A stretch of DNA of 40,172 nucleotides from Seohaeicola zhoushanensis. GTDB taxonomy: Bacteria; Pseudomonadota; Alphaproteobacteria; Rhodobacterales; Rhodobacteraceae. Below, piece after piece: positions 16,412 through 24,105 of this stretch. The position numbers and the translations under genes are program-made. The stretch covers positions 1 through 40,172 of the forward strand of contig NZ_BNCJ01000026.1 in NCBI RefSeq assembly GCF_014656415.1, in the 5' to 3' direction. Under the pieces are notes generated by a model that did not search any database, had not been told where the DNA came from, and was given only the letters and a program-made list of their open reading frames with translations. The first letter of the stretch is position 1, and each line of letters begins with the position of its first letter.

Positions 16412-16852
16412 TCACAGGATTGCCGTGCCCAGGACACGATAGAACAGCACCCAGACTCCGGCGAGCAAGGCTATCGGCATGAGGACCAGCACGAGGGGCC
16501 GGCGTTCACCGAGCGCCAGCAGGCTGCCGAGAACGATAGCCAGCCCTGCCCAGAGTGGCCCCGCGAAGTAGAACAGTACGAGTGCCAACGCGAACACGCT
16601 GCCGATCTTCAGCAGGGCGATGTATTCGGACCGCGATACCGGCGAGCCCTCGCCGTCATCGGGCAGCATCAGGTTGCGCACGACCAGCATGACCGAGAGC
16701 GCGGTCATCAGTCCCATAATCATCTGTGGCACCAGGCGCGGCGACATCATGCCCGCCGGACCTTCCTCGATCTGGGCCGGGATGACGAAAAGGATCATCG
16801 CCAGCCCAAGCAGGGCCAGAAAGCCGCCGGAATAAATATTTGCTCGTCGCAC
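16412..16852 (-). CDS. tctB: TTT transporter small permease, TctB family
   Basis: A 146-residue protein starting at a GTG (VRRANIYSGG) with GGGAGGG a few bases upstream. An alternative longer frame exists but runs antisense into the LysR gene and is rejected. Four hydrophobic segments are visible: FLALLGLAMILFVIPAQ, MIMGLMTALSVMLVV, IGSVFALALVLFYFAG, and LVLMPIALLAGVWVLF. The second motif region GMMSPRLVPQMI is typical of TctB. It is the first gene of the operon, with its promoter in the 133-bp gap shared with the divergent LysR gene. Confidence 0.88.
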   Translation of the reverse strand: MRRANIYSGGFLALLGLAMILFVIPAQIEEGPAGMMSPRLVPQMIMGLMTALSVMLVVRNLMLPDDGEGSPVSRSEYIALLKIGSVFALALVLFYFAGPLWAGLAIVLGSLLALGERRPLVLVLMPIALLAGVWVLFYRVLGTAIL

Positions 16853-16985
16853 TGCACCCTCCCAAGTGCCCCCGGCCTCCTTACCAGGGCGTCCCCACTG
16901 CGTTCTGCGGGGCCTTGCGTGACGGTAGTCGCTGGCTGCATGATAGATAAAGTCGAAATAATCTCTAATGTGATAGGTTTTTCTG

Positions 16986-17936
16986 ATGTCATTTCCCGTC
17001 GACAGGCTCCGTCTGCGCCACCTGCGACTTCTTGAACTGCTCGAGCAGAACCCCTCGCTGCGCGCCGTGGCCGAGAAGATGAATCTCAGCCAACCCGCTG
17101 TTTCCCAGATGGTTAAGGACTTGGAAAATGTCCTGGGTGCAGAACTGATCGACCGCTCTGTGCGGGGCATCACCCTGAACGAGGCCGGACGGCTTGCGTT
17201 GATCCGCAGCCGGCCGAGCCTTGCGTTCATTGACAAGTTGCGGAGCGAGATAGAGGACCGTGCGCAGCCGGTTCTCAGGATAGGCACGAACCCTGCGGTG
17301 CTGATGCATCTGATGCCACGCGCGGTGGACCACCTGCTCAGCTCTGGTGAGTCGATCCGCCACGTCATCCGCTCCGGCCTCGTGCGCGAAATGGTAAACG
17401 ATCTCGTGGCCGGCGAAATCGACTGCTACATTGGCCGCGTCGATTGGCTCAAGGTCGACCGTGATGCCGCCGACCTGCTCATCTGCAATCCCCTGAATGT
17501 CACACCGCTTACGGTGGCTTGTGCCGCCGATCATCCATTGACCAGGTGCCAAGTCGTCAGACCCTTGGACCTGCTCGCATACCCTTGGGCCACTTCCGGC
17601 GGAGAATCCTCGAACTGGGCGGCAGTCGGTCGCGCATTTGGATACCACGGCCTGCGCGCACCCAGGCCTTTGATTGAAACGGATCTTATTGGAATGCTGG
17701 GCTTTGCCGCCGGTACCGAATGTTTGGTTTGCGTCCCAATGTCGGCGCTGTTCGACCAGGTCCGCGTCGGGCTGGTGGCGGAACTCATGGTCGAGGACTT
17801 CCACCTCGAACCGGCGCAAGTGGATTTCGTGACGCTCGTTCCGCCTTCGGCCGGATCTCAGACGGAAAAGCTTCTGAATGCCCTGCGCAAAGTATCGCTC
17901 GACACCGACGTGCCCTGGAAACCGCTCAGCCGCTGA
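16986..17936 (+). CDS. LysR-family transcriptional regulator
   Basis: A 316-residue LysR regulator. The N-terminal helix-turn-helix is RLRHLRLLELLEQNPSLRAV, AEKMNLSQPAVSQMVKDLEN and LFDR-like LIDRSVRGITLNEAG. The remainder is the two-lobed effector-binding domain. It is transcribed divergently from the TTT/CoA-transferase operon across 133 bp, the classical LysR arrangement, and so probably activates that operon in the presence of the imported acid and represses itself. The AT-rich stretch at about 16938-16985, directly upstream, is the likely binding and promoter region, though I could not fix a single T-N11-A site with confidence. Its ribosome site is weak. Confidence 0.93.
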   Translation: MSFPVDRLRLRHLRLLELLEQNPSLRAVAEKMNLSQPAVSQMVKDLENVLGAELIDRSVRGITLNEAGRLALIRSRPSLAFIDKLRSEIEDRAQPVLRIGTNPAVLMHLMPRAVDHLLSSGESIRHVIRSGLVREMVNDLVAGEIDCYIGRVDWLKVDRDAADLLICNPLNVTPLTVACAADHPLTRCQVVRPLDLLAYPWATSGGESSNWAAVGRAFGYHGLRAPRPLIETDLIGMLGFAAGTECLVCVPMSALFDQVRVGLVAELMVEDFHLEPAQVDFVTLVPPSAGSQTEKLLNALRKVSLDTDVPWKPLSR

Positions 17937-18207
17937 ACTCCCAGTGCCTTTGGACCGGTCGCGCCTGTGTTTTCGGCCCTTTCGGGACAGGTTCAAGGAA
18001 AGAAGGTTGGAGCCCGGTACAGTGGTTCGGGGCGATTGCGCAGCATCGCGGAATGACGAATGACGGCCCATTCAAATGAACCTCTACCGCCCGGCAAGTC
18101 AAAACCGTACCGGACGCCGTCGCAGCAGGACAGGGATCGTTGCGTTCAGGCGGATGCAGTCATGTCTCCGAAAGCGCTGCGGGTCAGGAGGCCATATGCG
18201 AAGACTG

Positions 18208-18378
18208 TCCGTCGTCAGCCGCATCCTGCCGCTCGCCTGGCTCGCACCGGACATTGCCGCCGCAATCCTGGCCGGACATCAGCCCGCCGAGCTGTCGGCC
18301 AAACGGCTGAGAGACCTGCCGGACCTCCCCCTGGACCGGGCCACGGAACGCCGCGTCCTGGGATTCCCGGCCCGCTGA
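18208..18378 (+). pseudogene. fragment of a serine-recombinase-associated DNA-binding protein
   Basis: The frame encodes VSRILPLAWLAPDIAAAILA, then AKRLRDLPDLPLD and RRVLGFPAR. This resembles the C-terminus of small helix-turn-helix proteins encoded next to large serine recombinases in alphaproteobacterial integrative elements. The expected N-terminal part is missing; upstream in the same frame is only low-quality sequence from 18076. I read it as the left-border relic of the phage-like module that follows. The 271 bp between the LysR stop and this fragment, and 18379-18609, hold no recognisable gene. Confidence 0.55.
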
Positions 18379-18609
18379 CACCCCTCCGGGAATAGCCCAA
18401 GACCTCACGCGAAATCGGGCCACAGAGCCTTTTGCCCGAAACGGCCGAAACCCCGCCCGACAGAGACGTCTCTGCACGAAATCCACAGCAGAAATGTCCG
18501 GTAACTCTCTGAAAAGTCGAGCACTCTCCCCTGAAGGGATATCTGCCGAAAATGGAGGGGGTGGATGGTGGTGGTCACAGTCCTGGCCGAACGCGTCTCT
18601 GGTCTGAAA

Positions 18610-18791
18610 TTCCCTGTAAACAGGGAAGATACAGGGAAAACGACCGACTTTGGCCGAAATCCTCGGATTTTTCCCATGCTTTTGTGCATCTTTTCAGATG
18701 GTTGGGTGAGAAATTCCCTGCGGTGCCGATCAGGGAAATAATTCGGATGGATCAGGGAAAATTTTACCCGATTACGAGGCAGAACAGGGAA
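18610..18791. repeat. cluster of seven CAGGGAA heptamers
   Basis: CAGGGAA occurs in direct orientation at 18621, 18632, 18731, 18753 and 18785, and as its inverse TTCCCTG at 18610 and 18714, often preceded by A or T. Seven copies in 182 bp is far above chance. The segment is non-coding by every frame I read and is richer in A+T than the surroundings. It lies between a recombinase-associated fragment and the methyltransferase gene. Spacing is irregular, so it is not a CRISPR. A cluster of binding sites for a phage or plasmid protein (replication, packaging or repressor) is one explanation. The following 353 bp (18792-19144) hold no recognisable gene, only the GGAGG ribosome site of the methyltransferase. 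Confidence 0.7.
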
Positions 18792-19144
18792 GCCCTATTG
18801 CCTGAACAATTCCCGGTCTGCTACGTCGTCCGCACCGCATCTGGTGGGGCATTCGGTCACACGCACAACATACCTTGTTCCTGGCGACCCTGTGGTGTAG
18901 GGTACGTGGCATAGATGATGACGTCCGCTGGGTGACGGCAGGCCATGCGAGGCAGATAGCCTTTGGGTCGAACCCTGACAGATGACGACGAGCGCAATGC
19001 TCGAACCGATGAAGACCAGATCGATGCGCGCGCCGGCGTCAAGGCGACCTCACCCCAACATGGGCTGCGGCACGGATCGTCATCTGGCTTTCTCTTTCTG
19101 ACCACCTGACGTGACGGCCGGGCTCCTTACCTGGAGGCCAGGAT

Positions 19145-20503
19145 ATGGTCAGTTCAATCACCCATCAGCGCATCGAAGCGCTCACCCCCTGGTCCGGCAA
19201 TGCCCGGACCCATTCGAAGAAACAGTTGTGCCAGATTGCGGCCAGCATTGAGACCTTTGGCTTTACCAACCCGGTTCTGATCGATGAGCGGGGACATATC
19301 CTCGCCGGGCACGGCCGGGTCGCGGCAGCCAAGTCGCTCGGTCTGACCGAGGTGCCATGCCTGCGGCTCGATCACATGACACCGGAACAGAAGCGGGCCT
19401 ATGTCATCGCCGACAACCGCCTGGCTGAGAACGCCGGCTGGGACCGGGACCTGCTGGCAATCGAGCTTGGCGCTCTCGCGGGGGCGGATCTCGACTTCGA
19501 TCTCGGCGTCATCGGCTTCGACGCCGGCGAGATCGATCTCATCATCGAGGCTGCGGCGCCCGCACAGCCCGGTGCGCCGGAGGATGACCGGATCCCGACG
19601 CTCGAAGAGATGGCCATCACCCGGTCAGGCGACCTCTGGCAGCTTGGACCGCATCACCTGCTCTGTGGTGATGCGCGGGACGCTGACAGCTATGCTGATC
19701 TGATGGACGGCGAGACAGCCCAGATGGTCTTCTGCGATCCGCCCTACAACGTTCCTGTGCATGGTCATGTCTGCGGCAGCGGCGCGATCCGCCATCGCGA
19801 GTTCGCCATGGCCTCGGGCGAGATGGACCGGGCCCAGTTCACCGCCTTCCTCACCGAGGTGTTCACCCGGCTGGTCGCGGTGTCACAAGACGGCGCGATC
19901 CACTTCCACTGCATGGACTGGCGCCACATGGGCGAGATGCTGGCCGCGGGCGAGGCAGTCTACACCGAACTCAAGAACTTGATCGTCTGGGCCAAGGACA
20001 ATGGCGGCATGGGCAGCTTCTACCGCTCGCGACACGAGCTGATCTTCGCCTTCAAGCAGGGCAGGGCGCCGCACATCAACACCTTCGGCCTGGGGCAGGG
20101 CGGGCGCTACCGCACCAATGTCTGGGAGTATCGCGGGGTGAACTCCGGTGGGGCCAATCGACGCGAGGAACTTGCCCTGCATCCGACGGTCAAGCCGGTG
20201 GCGATGATTGCGGATGCCATTCGGGATTGCTCGCAGAGGGGCGGTATCGTGCTCGACTCCTTCGGCGGCTCTGGCTCGACCCTGATCGCGGCGGAGAAGA
20301 CCGGCCGCAGGGCCCGGCTGATCGAGATCGATCCTCTATATGTCGACCGGACGATCCGCCGCTGGCAGGCGCTGTCCAAGGATGACGCGGTTCTGGTCGC
20401 CACGGGCGAAAGCTTCGCCGAACGCGAGCGCAGGACTCAGGGCCAGGGTCCAACGCCATCGTCCATGCCGGCCTCCAACACTACGAAAGGGGAGGTGGCG
20501 TGA
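19145..20503 (+). CDS. ParB-domain DNA methyltransferase (beta-class, DPPY)
   Basis: A 452-residue phage-type protein with two domains. Residues 1 to about 110 are a ParB/Srx-like domain (NARTHSKKQLCQIAASIETF, GHILAGHGRVAAAKSLG, ADNRLAENAGWDRDLL). Residues about 160-430 are an adenine-N6/cytosine-N4 methyltransferase with catalytic DPPYN (D198) before the cofactor loop DSFGGSGSTLIAAE (from residue 373), the order of the beta class that includes CcrM. GGAGG lies nine bases before the ATG. No restriction endonuclease is nearby, so it is an orphan enzyme, probably protecting phage DNA. The ParB domain may act as a nuclease, CTPase or DNA-binding module. It overlaps the next gene in TGATG. Confidence 0.9.
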   Translation: MVSSITHQRIEALTPWSGNARTHSKKQLCQIAASIETFGFTNPVLIDERGHILAGHGRVAAAKSLGLTEVPCLRLDHMTPEQKRAYVIADNRLAENAGWDRDLLAIELGALAGADLDFDLGVIGFDAGEIDLIIEAAAPAQPGAPEDDRIPTLEEMAITRSGDLWQLGPHHLLCGDARDADSYADLMDGETAQMVFCDPPYNVPVHGHVCGSGAIRHREFAMASGEMDRAQFTAFLTEVFTRLVAVSQDGAIHFHCMDWRHMGEMLAAGEAVYTELKNLIVWAKDNGGMGSFYRSRHELIFAFKQGRAPHINTFGLGQGGRYRTNVWEYRGVNSGGANRREELALHPTVKPVAMIADAIRDCSQRGGIVLDSFGGSGSTLIAAEKTGRRARLIEIDPLYVDRTIRRWQALSKDDAVLVATGESFAERERRTQGQGPTPSSMPASNTTKGEVA

Positions 20504-20868
20504 TGACCGACAAGATGGACGACGACGGGAACTACGAGGTCGGCTATCGCAAGCCGCCGAAGGCAAGCCGTTTCAAGCCGGGCCAGTCCGGCAATCCACG
20601 GGGACGGCCGAAGAATGCGCAGAACGTCGGCAAGCTGCTGGCGGCTGCACTGGCCCAGCGGATCACCATCCGCGAGGGTGAGCGCACCGCCGAGGTCAGC
20701 AAACGCGAAGCGCTGATCGTGGCGCTGCTCAACCGTGCGATCAAGGGGGACGGTCGGGCCACCGCCCAGGTGCTGGGGCTGATACAGGATCAGGACCGCG
20801 GTGAAGCGGAAACTAGGCAGGAAGGGGTCACGATCAATGTCATCGATCGATTTGACGATTCCGAATGA
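20503..20868 (+). CDS. DUF5681 domain protein (terminase-associated)
   Basis: A 121-residue basic protein with the DUF5681 signature near the N-terminus: YRKPPKASRFKPGQSGNPRG followed by RPKNA. The family is regularly encoded next to terminase large subunits and may be a small-terminase-like DNA-binding protein (inference). Its start overlaps the methyltransferase stop, and its 3' end overlaps the start of the terminase gene by 32 bp, so translation of the three is coupled. Confidence 0.85.
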   Translation: MTDKMDDDGNYEVGYRKPPKASRFKPGQSGNPRGRPKNAQNVGKLLAAALAQRITIREGERTAEVSKREALIVALLNRAIKGDGRATAQVLGLIQDQDRGEAETRQEGVTINVIDRFDDSE

Positions 20869-22192
20869 CTGGACGCCCCGGCCGCACCAACAGGCGCTCT
20901 ATCGGCAGTTCGGTCACGGCAAGCCCTGCACCCGCGCTTGCGTGGTCTGGCATCGCCGGGCGGGCAAGGACAGTGTCGCGCTGAACCTCACGGCGCGGGA
21001 CATGTTCAAGCGGGTCGGGTCCTACTGGCATCTGTTCCCGGAGCAGGCGCAGGCGCGCCGGGCGATCTGGAATGGTGTGGACGGGCAGGGGCGGCGGATC
21101 ATCGACCAGGTCTTCCCGCCGCCCCTGCGCCGGCGCATCAGCGCGCAGGAGATGCTGATCGAGACGGTGAACGGATCGGTCTGGCAGATGGGCGGGTCGG
21201 ACAATTACGACAGCCTGGTCGGGTCCAACCCGGTGGGCGTAGTGTTCTCCGAATGGGCGCTGGCCAAGCCGGAGGCCTGGGACTACATCCGGCCGATCCT
21301 CGTCGAGAACGATGGCTGGGCGCTGTTCATCTTTACGCCGCGCGGACGCAACCATGCCTATGGGACCTGGATGCAGGCGCTCGAGTCCGATGCCTGGTTC
21401 TGCGAGCGGCTGACGGTCGACGACACAGGTCTCATCCAGCCCGAGCAGATCGAAGGCGAGAGACAGACCGGAATGTCGGAGGGCAAGATCCGCCAAGAGT
21501 ACCACTGCAGCTTCGAGGCCGAGAACGATGACCAGCTGATTCCCTACGCTCTGGTCGAGGCGGCGATGCGGCGGGAGCGCCCGCCGCAGCCCTTCGGCGA
21601 GAAGGTGATCGGCGTCGATGTCGCCCGCTTCGGCGACGACAAATCGGTGATCTGGTTCCGGCAGGGACGTGACGGGGCGCCTGTCCCGCACGAGCGTCAT
21701 TCCGACCTGGATACCATGGAACTGGCGGCGCGGGTGGCCCGCTGGATCCAGCGCTGGCAACCGGACGCGGTCTTCGTTGACGATGGCGGTGTCGGCGGCG
21801 GCGTGGTCGACCGTCTGCACCAGTTGAACTTCCGCCAGGTGCGCGGGGTCAACTTCGGTGCCCGCTCGGACGCCCCGCGCACCGGCGAGCGCGCCGCCAA
21901 CAAACGTACCGAGATGTGGCTCTCGGCCCGCGCCTGGCTCGCGGGTGGTCATCTCCCGAAGCTGGACCGTCTCGCCGCCGAACTTTGCGCGCCGATGTAT
22001 CGCTTCGACTCTAGCAACGCCCTCATCCTCGAGCGCAAGGAGGACATGAAGAAGCGCGGGATTCCCTCTCCCGACACTGCCGACGCTTTTGCCCTCACCT
22101 TCGCCTATCCCGTCCAGGCCTGGGAAGACGACGAGGACGACGACGGGGACGACGGGTTCAGATACGGGAGGAACAGAACGACGGGGTATTGA
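20837..22192 (+). CDS. phage terminase large subunit-like ATPase/nuclease
   Basis: A 451-residue packaging motor protein. The ATG at 20837 is preferred, with AGGAAGGGG upstream; an in-frame ATG at 20801 lies deeper inside the previous gene. The N-terminal ATPase has a Walker A-like HRRAGKDS (residues 39-46, K44) and a Walker B-like VGVVFSEWAL. The C-terminal RNase H-like nuclease has the acidic triad positions in VIGVDVARFGDDKS, DAVFVDDGGVGGG and DTADAFALTFAY. All key residues look intact. No portal, protease, capsid or tail gene follows: the next gene is an unrelated IclR regulator in the opposite direction, 32 bp away. Confidence 0.9.
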   Translation: MSSIDLTIPNDWTPRPHQQALYRQFGHGKPCTRACVVWHRRAGKDSVALNLTARDMFKRVGSYWHLFPEQAQARRAIWNGVDGQGRRIIDQVFPPPLRRRISAQEMLIETVNGSVWQMGGSDNYDSLVGSNPVGVVFSEWALAKPEAWDYIRPILVENDGWALFIFTPRGRNHAYGTWMQALESDAWFCERLTVDDTGLIQPEQIEGERQTGMSEGKIRQEYHCSFEAENDDQLIPYALVEAAMRRERPPQPFGEKVIGVDVARFGDDKSVIWFRQGRDGAPVPHERHSDLDTMELAARVARWIQRWQPDAVFVDDGGVGGGVVDRLHQLNFRQVRGVNFGARSDAPRTGERAANKRTEMWLSARAWLAGGHLPKLDRLAAELCAPMYRFDSSNALILERKEDMKKRGIPSPDTADAFALTFAYPVQAWEDDEDDDGDDGFRYGRNRTTGY

Positions 22193-22224
22193 AACTCAAC
22201 ATAAAGTTGTGGCACCAACCGGTT

Positions 22225-23043
22225 TCACTTGAACAGCCGGTCATCTTTTGCATGGGCTGCATGCGTGCGTATTGCACTAGCAAGCGACTTCAAGCGTGGC
22301 GCAATTTCTTCCTCGAACTGCCCCGGCCTCAATCGATGTATGGGAACTCGGCAATTGATGGCAAAAACTTCGCCGTCTGCGTTGCGGAAAAGCGGAGCGC
22401 CAACGGAGTTTGTCTCGGGAACCCAATCGCCTTTGATGATCGATGCTCCTGACGAACGACAGTCGTCGATGCCCTTCAGGAAGGCGTTCCCATGTGTCTT
22501 CCAGTCTTCCGGGGATTTGCGGCGAATGGCTTCGATCTTGGCGGCAAGCTCATCTTCATTCAGCAACGAGCACAGTGCGTGGCCGACTGTTGCCCGCAGA
22601 AGTGGTCCGACCGTGCCAACATCGGGCGAGCTCCAGATGTTCTCGTTGGCTCGTGCGGTTTCGAGATACATGAAATTGGTGCTGTCGATGACGCCAATCG
22701 AAACAGTGCCGCCAACGTCCTGTGCCAGACGATCGACCGAGGGCTTGGCAAGTTGCAGGAATCTCAGGCTGGACAGAAGGGGCAGGCCAAGTGACACCAC
22801 CCTCCAGCCCAGCCGGTACTTCGACTTCTCCGCCTTCAGATAGCCCATCTTGGTGAGCGTGTAGGTCAGGCGTGCAGCCGTTGGCCTGGTGATTCCCGCG
22901 ATCTCGGCAAGCTCTGCGTTCGACATGCGAAGCCGGTCCGGGCGGAAGGCTGACAGAATGGTCAGCCCCTTTGCCAGCGTAGTCGCAAAGTCCGGATCTC
23001 GTTCATCTTTTTTCATTGCGGCCTCAAGTTTAATAGGTGTCAT
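22225..23043 (-). CDS. IclR-family transcriptional regulator
   Basis: A 272-residue IclR regulator. The winged helix-turn-helix (about 20-75) reads ATTLAKGLTILSAFRPD, NAELAEIAGITRPTAARLTY and LTKMGYLKAEKSKYRLG. The effector domain follows, with VSIGVIDSTNFMYLETA, PLLRATVGHALCSLL and VGAPLFRNADGEVFAINC. A second start at 23016 (MKKDERDPDF) has an equally good GAGG; it would fit a promoter whose -35 TTGACA is at 23058-23063. The gene is divergent from the amidohydrolase/ABC operon and probably controls it. It is convergent with the terminase gene. Confidence 0.92.
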   Translation of the reverse strand: MTPIKLEAAMKKDERDPDFATTLAKGLTILSAFRPDRLRMSNAELAEIAGITRPTAARLTYTLTKMGYLKAEKSKYRLGWRVVSLGLPLLSSLRFLQLAKPSVDRLAQDVGGTVSIGVIDSTNFMYLETARANENIWSSPDVGTVGPLLRATVGHALCSLLNEDELAAKIEAIRRKSPEDWKTHGNAFLKGIDDCRSSGASIIKGDWVPETNSVGAPLFRNADGEVFAINCRVPIHRLRPGQFEEEIAPRLKSLASAIRTHAAHAKDDRLFK

Positions 23044-23052
23044 CTCGCCTCA

Positions 23053-23066
23053 ATATGTCAACATAT
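23053..23066. promoter_or_regulatory. 14-bp palindromic operator candidate for the IclR regulator
   Basis: ATATGT-CA-ACATAT is a perfect inverted repeat around a 2-bp centre, lying in the 135-bp gap between the divergent IclR and amidohydrolase genes. IclR-family operators are commonly short imperfect palindromes of this size. On the minus strand it includes TTGACA, a possible -35 box of the IclR gene. A further TTGACA (23097-23102) on the plus strand may be the -35 of the catabolic operon. Confidence 0.5.
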
Positions 23067-23178
23067 CGGACAAAACAACAAAAAAACACAAATAAGTTGA
23101 CACATGATGTCATCGAGTCGTTACTTCTTACAAATCTGGCCTCCACGGGCTGGTGGCAATCGCGGCTGGGAGAGAGAC

Positions 23179-24096
23179 ATGACGCGCGTAATCGACCTTG
23201 AAATCAGCATCCCACGCAGCCTGCGGGACGAAAACAACGCGGATGTCAGTCACGGTCGTCCTGGTACGCCGAACCCCGCGTCGCTGCCCCGTCCAGACGG
23301 CTACGGCTTCCAAAACTACTCCCGCGTCTTTCAGAAAGCCTCCAATCGCGCATCCGCGCCGGCTCAACCCGATGCGCCGGTTGACGATGGAGGCATGGAA
23401 AAGTTGATCGCCGACATGGACCGGGCAGGTATCGCCAAGGGGTATCTCGTGGGGGCCAAGAACTCCGAGCTTGGGAATATTCAGCGCAACTATCCCGATC
23501 GTTTCATCACCTTTGCGGCGCTCGACCCGTTGGATGGAATGCGCGCCTCGCGCGAACTTGAACGCCTCGTCAAGGAAGACGGGGTAGGCGGCCTGCGGGT
23601 GTCATCGCTCTACAATCTGCTGCCCTGCGACGACCGGCGCTACTATCCGCTGTATGCCAAATGCGTCGAACTTGACGTGCCGGTGCGCATCTACACTGCA
23701 ATGAACTACGCCAACGATCGTCCCTACGATCTTGGACATCCCCGCCACATAGACCAGGTCGCCATCGATTTTCCCGAACTGCGGATCGTGGCGGGCCTCG
23801 CCGGTTGGCCCTGGATCAACGATATGGTCGGACTGCTGCGCCGCCATCCGAACCTCTACGTCGACACAGCTGCGCACCACCCCCGATATTTCGGACAGGC
23901 TGGATCCGGCTGGGAGATGTTCCTCCAGTTCGGCAATACGCTGCTGCAGGACAAAGTGATGGTTGGGCTGTCCCGGTATCTCTTCGATCAGCCTTTCGAG
24001 AAACTCATCGAGGCGTACCAGAACCTTCCGCTTAAGGAAAAAGTCATCGAGAAGTGGCTCTACCACAACGCCACACAGTTCTTCCGGATCGCGTAA
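23179..24096 (+). CDS. amidohydrolase-2-fold protein with missing metal ligands
   Basis: A 305-residue TIM-barrel protein of the amidohydrolase_2 type (PF04909 family by overall pattern). The start at 23179 is supported by GGGAGAGAG. Recognisable blocks are RFITFAALDP, GVGGLRVSSLYN, FPELRIVAGLAGWPWINDM, RHPNLYVDT and YHNATQFFRI. The usual metal ligands are replaced: the first-strand H-x-H region is D6-L7-E8, the I-H-T-G histidine is Y172, the H-G-G-W-P-W histidine is L207, and the G-T-D aspartate is S265. It may be a non-hydrolytic enzyme, a binding protein, or use a different mechanism. It begins the operon with the Dpp-type importer, so its ligand is presumably the imported compound. Confidence 0.8.
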   Translation: MTRVIDLEISIPRSLRDENNADVSHGRPGTPNPASLPRPDGYGFQNYSRVFQKASNRASAPAQPDAPVDDGGMEKLIADMDRAGIAKGYLVGAKNSELGNIQRNYPDRFITFAALDPLDGMRASRELERLVKEDGVGGLRVSSLYNLLPCDDRRYYPLYAKCVELDVPVRIYTAMNYANDRPYDLGHPRHIDQVAIDFPELRIVAGLAGWPWINDMVGLLRRHPNLYVDTAAHHPRYFGQAGSGWEMFLQFGNTLLQDKVMVGLSRYLFDQPFEKLIEAYQNLPLKEKVIEKWLYHNATQFFRIA

Positions 24097-24105
24097 GGCG
24101 GGAGC

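Noticed and set aside
18610-18791. CRISPR array
   Set aside because: The repeated unit is only 7-8 bp, occurs in both orientations and spacing varies from 4 to 77 bp. There are no cas genes.
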